Origin: Lentilactobacillus curieae
GTDB taxonomy: Bacteria; Bacillota; Bacilli; Lactobacillales; Lactobacillaceae
Reading direction: 5' to 3'
DNA: 64,000 nt
Assembly (NCBI RefSeq): GCF_000785105.2
Contig: NZ_CP018906.1
Location: 186,001 to 250,000 of the forward strand
The notes beneath the pieces were generated by a model, which saw only the letters and a list, made by a program, of their open reading frames with translations, ran no database searches and was not told the DNA's origin. How positions within the stretch are numbered: position 1 is the first letter of the stretch; every line of letters begins with the position of its first letter. Shown here piece by piece: positions 34,582 to 43,680 of the stretch. The translations under genes were made by a program, and so were the position numbers.

Positions 34582-36900
34582 CTAAGCTCGTTTTCTAAGA
34601 ATAACAAACATCCCAGAAGCGGTGATGACCATCAAAATTCCACCAACAACACTAATCAATGCATCGTTACTATCCCCGGTTTGTGGTAGCTTACCACTTT
34701 CAGGGTAATTGTCTGATGCCTGTTGATAGTCAATGCCCAACATAACTGCTGGTTTCATTGGTGAGTTTTCTGAATTGGTACCTGTCGCTGCCAGAGCATT
34801 AACAGTTTCTTGGCCATTATCAACTGGTAATGCTGAACTGGTTGTTGTAGTCTTAACAACTTTAGTTGGTTCCTCGGTAGCTGCATTGATTTCATCAGCT
34901 TCCTTAGTTGGTTGCTTAGTCTTTTCAACTGGTTCAACTGTTTCCTCAGTTGGCGTTTTTTGTTTGTCAGAAGGAACCTTTGGCTCTTCAACTGGGCTTT
35001 CTTCAGTTGTTGGTTCCTTAGGTTTATCTGATGGAACTTTTGGCTCCTCAACTGGACTTTCTTCAGTTGTTGGTTCCTTTGGTTTTTCTGACGGAACTTT
35101 TGGTTCTTCAGTTGGTTCCTTAGGCTTATCAGATGGAACCTTTGGATCTTCAATCGGTGGAACAACGATATCTGGCGTTCCAGGCTCGTTTGGTTTTGGA
35201 TCCTCAGGCTTTTTAGGTTCTTCAGTTGGCTCTTTAGGCTTTTCATTTGGATCTTTAGGATCTTCAGGCTCTTCGATTAACTCTTCGTCACCTGTAGCGC
35301 CACCCTCTCTGGAGAACTGACTGGTTTTCGCAGTCAATGATTGTTTATTACCAGAAATAACTGAATCCTTTGTTTCCATCTTTAAATCATTATTAGACAA
35401 CTTAGGCATTGTGTCGCCAACAACGTAGTCCTTAAAATCAATGATTTTGGTTTCAAACGAAACAACTGCTTTAGCGGGAATTGCTTGATTATTATTAGCA
35501 ATAGCATCAGCTGCCATCAAACTATCAAGACTAACTTTAAATTCTCCACCACCTGTAGTTGTATTGTTACTAATTACATCAACTTTAAGTTCTGGAGCCT
35601 TAACTTTTTTTACGATATCTCCAGCTTCATTGTAATAATTGACCATAACAGAATCCGGAATTAAATAATGGCCTTCAGCAAACTTATCGGTAATCACTGG
35701 ATTAACCTGGTTAAGCTTACGGGCATTGTTAACTGAAATAGACCATTTGATCTTATCAGTATATTCCTTCTTACCTGTAGCCGGGTTAGTCTCTTGAACT
35801 TGATTACGGCCCTTATACAAAATACTTTGACCACTACTAGTTCCCCACTCAGCATCTGTATACTTGATGTTGTAATCAAAAGTAGCATCAGTACCTGACT
35901 TAGGAAAAACAATCTCTGTTTCTCCTGAGGTATTAACCGCTTCCTTATTGAATTCGGCACCAAATGCAAAGTAACCCTTTAAGTTTTGCTTATTATCGAC
36001 ACCTGGTTGAAACTCGATAGTAGCAACGTTATTGTCAATTGTTACTTTACCAATCAAATCATTGTTCTCATCACGCATCTCAATTGGATCATTGGGAAGG
36101 TAGTCTTTAGCCTTAATTTGATCAGGTAGTTCAAGCACGTACTTATCACCAGATTTGGCACTAGGTACGGACCAGTCGTAACGAACATAGAATGGTGTCT
36201 TGCCATCAATCTCAGAATGTTCAGGCAGCGGATTGTTACCATCTTTATCCTTTGAAACGGTAACTTTTTCCATGAATTTAGTGGCATCTTTATCTTTAGA
36301 TACGTTAGTTGCTGTGTTAGCTGCCGTGTTCCTCATCACAACATTAGCACTAGCAGCCTTACTATAAACCGGCGCCTTAGCTGTATGTCGCTTAACTGTA
36401 ACTGCTGCAGCCTTAACACTGTTCTTAGCATACACAACTGGTTTAGCTTGTGCCTTAGGTTTTACATTAAGGCTTGCTTTGGCTGGTTGTACCTGAGTTG
36501 TTGTTACATTCCGTGTTTCAGTTGAACTACTTTGACTAGTTGGCTGGACCGCTGGTGTTTGAGCTTGCTCCGCAACTTGTGCTTGGCTCTGCTCAGCAGC
36601 CGGTTCAGTCGTCTGTTGCTGAATGGAACCGGCCGTACTATTCGCACTATAAGTAGCATCTTGCTGATCGCTAACCGTTTGTTCAGCATTAGCCGTTGTT
36701 TCACTCGACTGACTCACAGACTGGGTACTATTCACATCTGTTCCCTCAGTTGGACCAGCTCTTGTAGCGGTCACTGCAGATGGCGTAATCCCCCCTGCCG
36801 GATCTCCAGTCGCTGCACAAGCAGTTAAGCTAAAGAATCCGACAAATCCAATAATAACAGCGACAACCGCCATCATTATCGGAATTAATCTTTTGCGCAT
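34582..36900 (-). CDS. LPQTG cell-wall-anchored adhesin with Pro/Glu/Lys repeat stalk
   Basis: 772 residues. N-terminal export signal with LTAC at residues 25-28 (lipobox-like); a low-complexity Ser/Thr/Gln region to about 190; two Ig-like adhesin modules (about 200-545) resembling the A-region of MSCRAMM/collagen- or fibrinogen-binding proteins (PFYVRYDWSVPSAKSGDKY, KIKWSISVNNA, VITDKFAEGHYLIPDSV); a stalk of Pro-Lys-Glu repeats (about 555-690) in which the unit EESPVEEPKVPSDK occurs twice; then LPQTGDS, a membrane span and RKRA. It should be linked to peptidoglycan by sortase, whose gene is not in the window. Ligand unknown. Confidence 0.9.
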   Translation of the reverse strand: MRKRLIPIMMAVVAVIIGFVGFFSLTACAATGDPAGGITPSAVTATRAGPTEGTDVNSTQSVSQSSETTANAEQTVSDQQDATYSANSTAGSIQQQTTEPAAEQSQAQVAEQAQTPAVQPTSQSSSTETRNVTTTQVQPAKASLNVKPKAQAKPVVYAKNSVKAAAVTVKRHTAKAPVYSKAASANVVMRNTAANTATNVSKDKDATKFMEKVTVSKDKDGNNPLPEHSEIDGKTPFYVRYDWSVPSAKSGDKYVLELPDQIKAKDYLPNDPIEMRDENNDLIGKVTIDNNVATIEFQPGVDNKQNLKGYFAFGAEFNKEAVNTSGETEIVFPKSGTDATFDYNIKYTDAEWGTSSGQSILYKGRNQVQETNPATGKKEYTDKIKWSISVNNARKLNQVNPVITDKFAEGHYLIPDSVMVNYYNEAGDIVKKVKAPELKVDVISNNTTTGGGEFKVSLDSLMAADAIANNNQAIPAKAVVSFETKIIDFKDYVVGDTMPKLSNNDLKMETKDSVISGNKQSLTAKTSQFSREGGATGDEELIEEPEDPKDPNEKPKEPTEEPKKPEDPKPNEPGTPDIVVPPIEDPKVPSDKPKEPTEEPKVPSEKPKEPTTEESPVEEPKVPSDKPKEPTTEESPVEEPKVPSDKQKTPTEETVEPVEKTKQPTKEADEINAATEEPTKVVKTTTTSSALPVDNGQETVNALAATGTNSENSPMKPAVMLGIDYQQASDNYPESGKLPQTGDSNDALISVVGGILMVITASGMFVILRKRA

Positions 36901-36952
36901 TATTATCCCCCCTTACAAAATCAATGAACGACATGTACAAAAGCACAATTTC

Positions 36953-36981
36953 ATTATAAAAAACTCTATAAGTATAAACAA
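36953..36981 (-). promoter_or_regulatory. Promoter of the adhesin gene
   Basis: Minus strand TTGTTT (36976-36981), 17 bases, TATAAT (36953-36958). A second candidate TTGACA-16-TATACG lies further upstream near 37000-37030. Confidence 0.65.
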
Positions 36982-37045
36982 ATAATATGCCAATGAATTT
37001 CGTATACAAAGAAAACTCCGGGTGTCAATTTTTAAATCTACGAAA

Positions 37046-37092
37046 AAAGTGCTCTAGTTTTTATATAAAAAATACTAGAACACCCTTTTTGA
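37046..37092 (-). terminator. Terminator of the quinone oxidoreductase gene
   Basis: Imperfect stem GTG-TCTAGTATT / ACTAGAGCAC around an AT-rich loop, followed by six T on the minus strand. Confidence 0.7.
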
Positions 37093-37098
37093 CTACCT

Positions 37099-38082
37099 TT
37101 AAATTTTTACAATCGTTCGGCCAATATGTTGGCCATCTTTTATCTTGTTAACTACCTCCGGAATCTGGTCCATGCTGATTTCTTCAACTCGTAGGTCAGT
37201 CGTCACGTCCCATTCACGTGCCAGTAGATTCCAGACTCGATTGCGGGTTTCCATATCGACTGAGACAGAATCAATTCCAACCAATGACACTGCCCTCAGA
37301 ATAAATGGCAAAACTGTAGTAAACAGTTGGTTGCCACCAGCATTCCCAGTAATTGCAACTATGCCATCATAAGCCATTGCGGGCAATATTTGGCTAGTCA
37401 CCTCTCCACCAACTGCGTCAATTGCAAAATCATATTTTGCCGAAGTAAGTGGTTTTTGATCCTTATCCAATCGACTCGAGGTAATGACGTGGTCTGCCCC
37501 AAAATCTCTGGCAATTTGTTCCCGTTCACCATTGTGAACCATACCAGTAATATTTTCATAGCCAAGATTTTTAAGGATGGCAAGGGCAACACTACCCACT
37601 CCGCCCGTTACTCCAGCAATTAAAATTCTTGCTTTTGGGTTGTTCATTCCCATTCTTTGAAGTCTATCAACAGCAAGTGCCGCTGTGAATCCAGCAGTTC
37701 CATAAATCATTGTCTCTCTCATACCCATTGTTGCTGGAATGTGAACCAACCACTTGCCCGGAACTCTAGCATATTCAGAAAATCCACCGGTATGAGCCAT
37801 GCCAACATCATAACCAGTCAGCACCACCTCATCACCGACAACAAAATCTGGATCATCTGACTGCACCACTTCACCACTAAAATCAATTCCAGGAATCATT
37901 GGGTAGTTTCTAATCACCCCACCATTTAACTGAAATCCAAGCATATCTTTATAATTTAGAGAAGAGTAATTAACATGGACAATTACGTTCCCCTCCGAAA
38001 GCGACGAAAGATCTATCATTTCGCGTCTAAAGCTTAGTTCATTATTGTTCTCTCTAATCACAATTGCATTAAATTTATCCAT
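37099..38082 (-). CDS. YhdH/YhfP-family quinone (acrylyl-CoA-like) oxidoreductase
   Basis: 327 residues, zinc-free medium-chain reductase: YSSLNYKDMLGFQLNGG, PMIPGIDFSGEVV, the NADPH loop AGVTGGVGSVALAIL and GAVGGEV-type DAVGGEVTSQ. The family reduces quinones or activated double bonds with NADPH. Start chosen at the ATG with AGGTGG 8 bases upstream. Monocistronic. Confidence 0.88.
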   Translation of the reverse strand: MDKFNAIVIRENNNELSFRREMIDLSSLSEGNVIVHVNYSSLNYKDMLGFQLNGGVIRNYPMIPGIDFSGEVVQSDDPDFVVGDEVVLTGYDVGMAHTGGFSEYARVPGKWLVHIPATMGMRETMIYGTAGFTAALAVDRLQRMGMNNPKARILIAGVTGGVGSVALAILKNLGYENITGMVHNGEREQIARDFGADHVITSSRLDKDQKPLTSAKYDFAIDAVGGEVTSQILPAMAYDGIVAITGNAGGNQLFTTVLPFILRAVSLVGIDSVSVDMETRNRVWNLLAREWDVTTDLRVEEISMDQIPEVVNKIKDGQHIGRTIVKI

Positions 38083-38170
38083 ATTAATCACCACCTGTCG
38101 GAATATTACTACAATTGATCTAATGATTGAAGAAAAATGACCTCCGGCTGCGACCAGCTTTATTCAACAG

Positions 38171-38203
38171 AAAAACGCCCAGTGAAATTAATCACTGAGC
38201 GTC
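38171..38203 (-). terminator. Terminator of the alcohol dehydrogenase operon
   Basis: ACGCTCAGTGA / TCACTGGGCGT stem (38174-38202) followed by five T on the minus strand. Confidence 0.9.
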
Positions 38204-38247
38204 ATCTGGTAAGTTAATAAGATGTTAGAACAATTTTGCTTTCCTAA

Positions 38248-38640
38248 TTATAGGATTTGGCAGAACTCTAACTTTTCGTTGTTTGGTCCTAAGATATTGA
38301 AGAAACGAATTCCGTTGTCCCAGAATGAAGGGATTGCTTGAATTTCACTATCAATAACGTTAAGTCCAAGTTTGTGAGCTTCGTCAAATGCCTTTTCAAT
38401 ATCAGTAGTGTTAATTGAAATATGGCTAATTGAACCTTCCTCACGAGTTTCAGAAATTTCACCATCATATGTTTCGATAGTTAAGTTGCCAAGGCGCATA
38501 AATGCACAGTGGTTATCGCCATTTGGGAAGTAGCCTGCTTTTTCAAAACCAAGCTTTTCGTAAAAGGCAATTGTTTCATCTAAGTCTTTTGCAGGAATAC
38601 CAATATGTTGAACACCAGTAATGTAATCAGTCAAACTCAT
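38248..38640 (-). CDS. VOC-superfamily (glyoxalase/dioxygenase fold) protein
   Basis: 130 residues with two beta-alpha-beta-beta-beta modules: GVQHIGIPAKDLDETIAFYEKLGF and ISHISINTTDIEKAFDEAHKLG, ending FFNILGPNNEKLEFCQIL. The His of QHIGI, the Glu of TIETYDGE, the His of SISHIS and the final Glu of KLEF could form a metal site. Last gene of a three-gene operon with a membrane protein and a zinc alcohol dehydrogenase; an isomerase or lyase role on the same substrate is possible (inference). Confidence 0.85.
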   Translation of the reverse strand: MSLTDYITGVQHIGIPAKDLDETIAFYEKLGFEKAGYFPNGDNHCAFMRLGNLTIETYDGEISETREEGSISHISINTTDIEKAFDEAHKLGLNVIDSEIQAIPSFWDNGIRFFNILGPNNEKLEFCQIL

Positions 38641-38652
38641 GTCAAAAATCTC

Positions 38653-39411
38653 CTATTCAGTAACTTTTTTACCAACATCAAGCTTTTGATGTTTAAGTTT
38701 TCTAAAGATGTGAATATCTGCCCATCCGGTAACAGCGCCTTGACATAGGAATGCAAATACAGTTCCTAGTCCAAAGTTGGTAAACTGGCGAGTAATGATA
38801 ATCGCAATGATTGCCATAATTGTAGGTGGGATGTAAGAAGCCCACATGGCGACCGCAGCCCGACCCTTGAAGTACTTGAAACGCAAGATTTGCATTAAGT
38901 CATCGGCAGGGTGAAGAACAAAGTTTACTCGTTGATAGATTGAAATTGCAGTACCAATCAATGCAACCCCAAAGAAGTTGAGTAAGATGTAGAAGCCAAT
39001 CATTAATGGTGTCTTTGCGTCGGGAAGACCCGCAAAAATTGGGTATTTACCAAGGAAAAAGTCTTCAAAAATTTGAATCATAGCAGAGAATGGCACCATG
39101 AAAATCAAGTTTCCAAAAATCCGCTTAATATCAAACTTACCTACTAACAATGCGTTAAGCAATGAAATTAACATTCCTAGAATCAAGAATGCCCAAAATA
39201 GGTTCCAGTGAAGAGCAGTACCAAGGTTAGCTTCAGCAGCTGTCCAGTATGCTGATCCTAAGAATGAAGGATGAATCTTTGCACTAGTAACCAAAGTCAA
39301 AACGTTACCAGCCGAATTAATGATCAATGAAACCACAAAGTAGAACGTTGCCATTGCTGGAGATAACGTACTCCCTTTTGGCTCATCAACATTTTGAGTG
39401 TTTTCAGTCAT
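38653..39411 (-). CDS. YczE/YitT-like integral membrane protein, unknown function
   Basis: 252 residues with about five or six hydrophobic spans; a soluble N-terminal 20 residues and a charged C-terminus (FRKLKHQKLDVGKK). It resembles the YczE/YitT group of uncharacterised membrane proteins (SLIINSAGNVLTLVT, FFGVALIGTAISIYQR). It lies between a zinc alcohol dehydrogenase (14-base gap) and a VOC protein (12-base gap), so it may transport or sense the operon's substrate. No transporter family is certain. Confidence 0.7.
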   Translation of the reverse strand: MTENTQNVDEPKGSTLSPAMATFYFVVSLIINSAGNVLTLVTSAKIHPSFLGSAYWTAAEANLGTALHWNLFWAFLILGMLISLLNALLVGKFDIKRIFGNLIFMVPFSAMIQIFEDFFLGKYPIFAGLPDAKTPLMIGFYILLNFFGVALIGTAISIYQRVNFVLHPADDLMQILRFKYFKGRAAVAMWASYIPPTIMAIIAIIITRQFTNFGLGTVFAFLCQGAVTGWADIHIFRKLKHQKLDVGKKVTE

Positions 39412-39425
39412 CTATATCACCTATC

Positions 39426-40433
39426 TTAATCTTGATCTCCGACTTTAACAACAGCCTTACTTACATTAGTAATCTTACCAGTTAAGAAATCTTCAACTTC
39501 TTCAAGAGTAAGAACATGGCTGATCAAATCTTCAACATTCAACTTGCCGCTTGAAAGCATTGCGAGTGAATCCTTGAATGAGTATGGGTTAATAAATGAA
39601 CCTTGGATAGTTAATTGTTTTTGGAAAACTTCGTAAGTGTTCATTGAGAATTTTTGAGTTGGTTTACCAACACCAAACATCAATACTTGAGCACCCTTCT
39701 TAGTTGCTTCGATTGCTTGTTCTTGAGTTTGTGGAAGACCAACAGCTTCAATAACTACATCGTAGTCAGCCGGAATCTTGTCAGTTTCAGTGTTGAATGT
39801 GTTAGTTACGCCGAAGTTTTCTTTGTTGTTAGCAAGCTTTGCTTCGTTACGGCCAGCAAGGTCAACTTGGTGAACACCGTATGCTTGAAGAATTTGGGCA
39901 AATAATTGACCCATAAATCCATCACCGATAACAAGTGCTTTTTGGTATGGAGTTAATTTAAGTAACTTGATTCCATGAACGGCACATGAAATTGGTTCAA
40001 CAGTAGCAGCTGCTTTCAATGAAACATTGTCAGGAACTTGGTATACAACTGATGCAGGAGCAGTAAATTGCTGTTCAAGACCACCGTTTCTAGTAACACC
40101 AACAGCTGAAAGGTTGTTACATAATTCAGGACGGTCAGTTAAGCAGTATTCACATTGGCCACAGTAGATGTTAGGGTCAACAGATACACGGTCGCCTGGC
40201 TTAAGGTCAGTAACTTCTGAACCAACTTCAGCCACAACCCCTGAGTTTTCGTGACCTAAAACGATTGGTGGAACAGCATCAGCTGAACCTGGTAGACCAG
40301 CATACAATGCGTGGTCAGTACCACAGATACCAGCATATGCAGTATTGATCAATACTTCGTTAGGCTTTAAATCTTGAGCCTTAATGTCTTCAATTTCTAG
40401 TTTTTCTACGCCTTCTAGAACAAGTGCTTTCAT
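39426..40433 (-). CDS. Zinc-dependent medium-chain (polyol-type) dehydrogenase
   Basis: 335 residues from the ATG of MKALVLEG, with TGGAGGAA upstream. Catalytic zinc site: GICGTDHALYAG (Cys), GHENSG (His-Glu) and E in VEPIS; structural zinc Cys cluster CGQCEYCLTDRPELC; Rossmann loop VIGDGFMGQLF. Resembles sorbitol/butanediol/threonine dehydrogenases. First gene of the operon with the membrane protein and VOC protein. Upstream are TATAAT (40523-40528) and a partial cre-like GTGCAAACGGTTGT. Confidence 0.9.
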   Translation of the reverse strand: MKALVLEGVEKLEIEDIKAQDLKPNEVLINTAYAGICGTDHALYAGLPGSADAVPPIVLGHENSGVVAEVGSEVTDLKPGDRVSVDPNIYCGQCEYCLTDRPELCNNLSAVGVTRNGGLEQQFTAPASVVYQVPDNVSLKAAATVEPISCAVHGIKLLKLTPYQKALVIGDGFMGQLFAQILQAYGVHQVDLAGRNEAKLANNKENFGVTNTFNTETDKIPADYDVVIEAVGLPQTQEQAIEATKKGAQVLMFGVGKPTQKFSMNTYEVFQKQLTIQGSFINPYSFKDSLAMLSSGKLNVEDLISHVLTLEEVEDFLTGKITNVSKAVVKVGDQD

Positions 40434-40522
40434 GTTAATTAATTCCTCCAAATAGTAATAAAATGTCAGTATGCGAAACATTGAGCAAACATTTGTAAAA
40501 TGCCATCTCAATTCAACGTCAT

Positions 40523-40560
40523 TATACTAACACCATTTCCCTATTTGTGCAAACGGTTGT
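40523..40560 (-). promoter_or_regulatory. Promoter region with partial cre/LacI-type operator
   Basis: Minus strand TATAAT at 40523-40528; upstream the palindrome-like GTGCAAACGGTTGT (40547-40560) matches the left and centre of the catabolite-response element but not its right end. A LacI-family or CcpA site is possible. Confidence 0.35.
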
Positions 40561-40687
40561 CTTTCCCGCTTATCAAGGGTTGACGTTCTGTACCACTTAT
40601 TGATATCCAACGCAATTTCTTTACTAGCAATAGATTGTGCGTCACTTACCAGTTTACATTTAGCAATTTCTTGTGATTTTTTTATAA

Positions 40688-40725
40688 AATAAAAAAGCTC
40701 GCTAAACAGTAATCTAACGGGCTTT
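40688..40725 (-). terminator. Terminator of the iron alcohol dehydrogenase gene
   Basis: AAGC-CCGTTA / TTAGCG-AGCTT imperfect stem followed by six T on the minus strand. Confidence 0.75.
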
Positions 40726-40743
40726 TAAACAAAATCTATAAAA

Positions 40744-41931
40744 TTATAAGTTTTCTGGCGTTGATGAGTCTTGATAAATCTTCTTAACATCGTTAACACT
40801 GAGTTTGATATATCCATCCTCAGTCAGATTACCAGTTTCAACTGCACTTTGAGCCATTGCATCAAAATTGGTTTCATCCTTGATGCCCACCTCAGGAAGT
40901 GTCATTTCAAATCCAAGTGAACTAATCCAATCGTATGTTTCTTTAATTGCTTGATTAGCTGCATCGTCAACGTTATCCGCGTCGACTCCCCAAACATTTT
41001 TTGCAAATCTTGCCATTAATTCGTGAGTTGAACTATCTTGAGCAACCACTTTTAACCAACGAGGTGTCAAAATTCCTAGTCCTACTCCGTGAGTAATATC
41101 ATAGTAAGCCGATAACTCATGTTCCATTGGATGAACTGTCCAACCATTAACATCCCCTAGCCCAACAATTCCGTTAAGAGCCATGGTTGCTGTCCACATT
41201 AGGTTGGCACGAGCGTCATAGTTATCTGGATCTTTAATTGCTACCGGTGCCCACTTAATAACTGAACGCATTAGTCCTTCAATCATTCCCTTAGAAACAT
41301 CATTGTTTTCTGAACGATCAAAGTATTGTTCAATTAAATGGCTCATGATATCCATTGAGCCAGCTGCAGTTTGCCTAGTTGGCACTGTATAAGTGAGGGT
41401 TGGATCCAAAAATGAAATAGATGGGGTATTTGGACCACCAGTACCAAATTTTTGGTTAGTCTGAGGGTTGGATATGACTGAACCCCGATTCATTTCTGAA
41501 CCAGTAGCTGAAAGTGTCAAAATATCAATCAATGGTAACTGGTCGATTTTCATTCGTTTGCCTGAATCAAGAACTAGGTCCCAAGGATCACCTTCATAAT
41601 ATCTTGCAGAACCAATTACCTTGCTGGCATCAATTACCGAACCACCGCCGACTGCTAAAATTACGTCGATGTTGTTAGCCTTAACTAATTTTTGCCCTTC
41701 ACGAACTGAGTCAATCTTGGGATTAGGAGCAATCCCAGGTAGTTCCACTATATTTAATCCATCTAAAAGTTTTACTACTCGTTCGTACAATCCCGAGTGC
41801 TTGACTGATTGGCCGCCATAAACGAGCAGAACATTTTCGCCAAAGCTAGTAACAGCATCTCTTAGCTCACCATCAATCTTATCCTTACCAAAACGAATAT
41901 CGGTTGGATTCTTAAAACTAAAGTTTTCCAT
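40744..41931 (-). CDS. Iron-containing (type III) alcohol dehydrogenase, YugJ/BdhA-like
   Basis: 395 residues: AVGGGSVIDASKVIG (NAD(P) loop), LTLSATGSEMNRGSVIS, and metal ligands in the MDIMSHLIEQYF and HPMEHELSAYYDITHGVG segments. It reduces aldehydes to alcohols, probably NADPH-dependent as in butanol dehydrogenases. GGAGGG precedes the ATG. Monocistronic, directly downstream of metQ but with its own upstream region (41932-42000). Confidence 0.93.
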   Translation of the reverse strand: MENFSFKNPTDIRFGKDKIDGELRDAVTSFGENVLLVYGGQSVKHSGLYERVVKLLDGLNIVELPGIAPNPKIDSVREGQKLVKANNIDVILAVGGGSVIDASKVIGSARYYEGDPWDLVLDSGKRMKIDQLPLIDILTLSATGSEMNRGSVISNPQTNQKFGTGGPNTPSISFLDPTLTYTVPTRQTAAGSMDIMSHLIEQYFDRSENNDVSKGMIEGLMRSVIKWAPVAIKDPDNYDARANLMWTATMALNGIVGLGDVNGWTVHPMEHELSAYYDITHGVGLGILTPRWLKVVAQDSSTHELMARFAKNVWGVDADNVDDAANQAIKETYDWISSLGFEMTLPEVGIKDETNFDAMAQSAVETGNLTEDGYIKLSVNDVKKIYQDSSTPENL

Positions 41932-42000
41932 GAGTTAAAACCCTCCATTTCGAAGTAACATTCTATACCGAAACGTTGGAAAACACGACCATTTTATTCT

Positions 42001-42858
42001 TTATTTTAGATAAGACAATGGCTTGTCAACCTCAACCTTAGTGCCATCGTATTGATTTTTGATGTACTTTTGAATCGCTGGTTCATGATATAGCTTTACT
42101 AGTTTTTTGTATTGAGAATTGTTCTCTTCTTTTTTGACAGTTGCCAGCACGTTGATGTTGTCTTTGGTACTATCATTCACCTTTTCGTGGAAAATCGAAT
42201 CTTTCAAAACATTGAGGTGTCCTTCCAATGCAACAGTATTTGAAATCAAAACAACTGGAACACTTTTAAGCACCCTAGGTCCTGTAGTGTCATCAATCAG
42301 CTTAAATTTCAAGTGGTGTGGATTTGATGCAATGTCTCCAGTATCGCTTAATGCATTAAAACCAGCCTTTAACTTAATCAGCCCTGCACTTTGAAGCAGC
42401 AACAAATCTCTGGAAGTGTTAGCTGGGTTATTAGCAATCGCAACCGTGGTGCCATCTGGAATATCACTAACTTTCTTGTACTTATTTGAATAAATTCCAA
42501 GTGGCTCAAGGTAAGTAGTACCTAGTGCGCGTAGTTGCCCTGACTTGTTTTCCTTATTGTAGGCTTGAAGGTATGACCATGACTGAAATGCGTTGACGTC
42601 AACGGTTCCGTCTGTGGTAGCTTTGTTCAACTGAACTCCATCAGCAATTTGCTTAACCGAAATTTTTAGACCTAACTTCTTGGCTTGAGAAGTTTTAGCA
42701 ATGTGTTGCCAAATATCATAATCTGAACCTTGAGAGCCTACTACAATGGTCTTGCTTCCACTGGCCGTTCCACCGGTTAGTGAATGAATTCCAAAGCCGA
42801 TTCCAATAACTACCAACAATGCCACTACTAAATAGCCAATTCTTTTTACTGATCTCAT
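42001..42858 (-). CDS. metQ: MetQ/NlpA-family methionine-binding protein, orphan
   Basis: 285 residues. A hydrophobic N-terminal helix with no lipobox Cys, then the NlpA fold: IVVGSQGSDYDIWQHIA, VNAFQSWSYLQAY, LEPLGIYSNKYK, VAIANNPANTSRDLL, KSVPVVLISNTVALE and a C-terminal VEVDKPLSYLK. Normally binds D/L-methionine for the MetNI transporter, but no metN or metI is adjacent. It is the second gene after an SDR under a Met T-box, 19 bases downstream, which supports methionine or a related compound as ligand. Confidence 0.9.
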   Translation of the reverse strand: MRSVKRIGYLVVALLVVIGIGFGIHSLTGGTASGSKTIVVGSQGSDYDIWQHIAKTSQAKKLGLKISVKQIADGVQLNKATTDGTVDVNAFQSWSYLQAYNKENKSGQLRALGTTYLEPLGIYSNKYKKVSDIPDGTTVAIANNPANTSRDLLLLQSAGLIKLKAGFNALSDTGDIASNPHHLKFKLIDDTTGPRVLKSVPVVLISNTVALEGHLNVLKDSIFHEKVNDSTKDNINVLATVKKEENNSQYKKLVKLYHEPAIQKYIKNQYDGTKVEVDKPLSYLK

Positions 42859-42877
42859 AGTTAATATTCTCCTTTAA

Positions 42878-43648
42878 TTAACGATATTCCATTCCGCCAT
42901 CTACTAATATCGACTGTCCCGTCAGGTAGCTTCCTTCTGGTGAGGCAAAAAAACCAACCACGTTGGCAACGTCTTCGGGGGTCGCTTCTCGACCCAAGGA
43001 AATTTCTGACAAAACATCTCTTTGCTGTTCAAGAACTGTCTTTGATTTAATTTCTGCAGTTCGCTCATCAATTGCATCCCTCAACGGCGTACGCACTACC
43101 CCAGGGTTATAGGCATTCACAGTAATTTGATATTTTGCTAATTCCTTCGACGCTGCCTGGGTTAGACCCCTTATACCAAATTTAGAAGCAGAGTACGCAC
43201 TTTGAAGCGCGGATGCCTCAACTCCAGCAAGTGAAGCAGCATTGATAATTCGGCCACCACTTCCCTGCTCAATAAAACGCTTAGCTGCAATTTTAATTCC
43301 CCAAAATGTTCCCAAAAGATTTACATCGATCAGTCTCCTAATTGCCGCCGGATCAGAATCCACAATTGAGTCTATGAAGGCGACTCCAGCGTTGTTAACA
43401 AATACAGCTAGTTTTCCAAGATCACCTATCGCATTATCAACAGCCGTGGCAAATGCATTCTCATCTGCAACATCAACTTGATAGTCCTTGGCGGTAAATC
43501 CTTCCCTTGTAAGCTCATCAACGGTCTGCTTAGCGGTTTTGGCATTAATGTCTAATACACCAACTGCCAAACCTTGCCTCGCCAACTTAAACGCTATTGC
43601 TTTACCAATCCCTTGTCCTGCTCCAGTTACAATCGCTAATTCTGTCAA
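42878..43648 (-). CDS. SDR oxidoreductase (diacetyl/acetoin reductase-like) under Met T-box
   Basis: 256 residues starting at TTG with GAGGTGG upstream. Classical SDR: TGAGQGIGKA, D-I-N acidic pocket, NNAGVAF, NAASLAGV, and YSASK. Length and N-terminus match (S)-acetoin-forming diacetyl reductases. However, it is preceded by a methionine T-box and followed by metQ, so the true substrate may be a 2-oxo or hydroxy compound linked to methionine metabolism, for example 2-oxo-4-methylthiobutyrate (hypothesis). Confidence 0.85.
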   Translation of the reverse strand: MTELAIVTGAGQGIGKAIAFKLARQGLAVGVLDINAKTAKQTVDELTREGFTAKDYQVDVADENAFATAVDNAIGDLGKLAVFVNNAGVAFIDSIVDSDPAAIRRLIDVNLLGTFWGIKIAAKRFIEQGSGGRIINAASLAGVEASALQSAYSASKFGIRGLTQAASKELAKYQITVNAYNPGVVRTPLRDAIDERTAEIKSKTVLEQQRDVLSEISLGREATPEDVANVVGFFASPEGSYLTGQSILVDGGMEYR

Positions 43649-43680
43649 ATTAATCCACCTCATCACGAAGAACGGCAATA

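Noticed and set aside
34733-35320. 195-codon plus-strand open frame opposite the adhesin stalk
   Set aside because: It mirrors the Pro/Glu/Lys repeats of the adhesin, has no ribosome site and a composition (Ser/Gly/Leu repeats) explained by the antisense reading. Similar antisense frames at 32460-32702 and 36532-36828 were dropped for the same reason.
40547-40560. CcpA cre site for the zinc dehydrogenase operon
   Set aside because: Only the left and centre positions match; the right-hand CA is missing. Kept only as a weak operator candidate.
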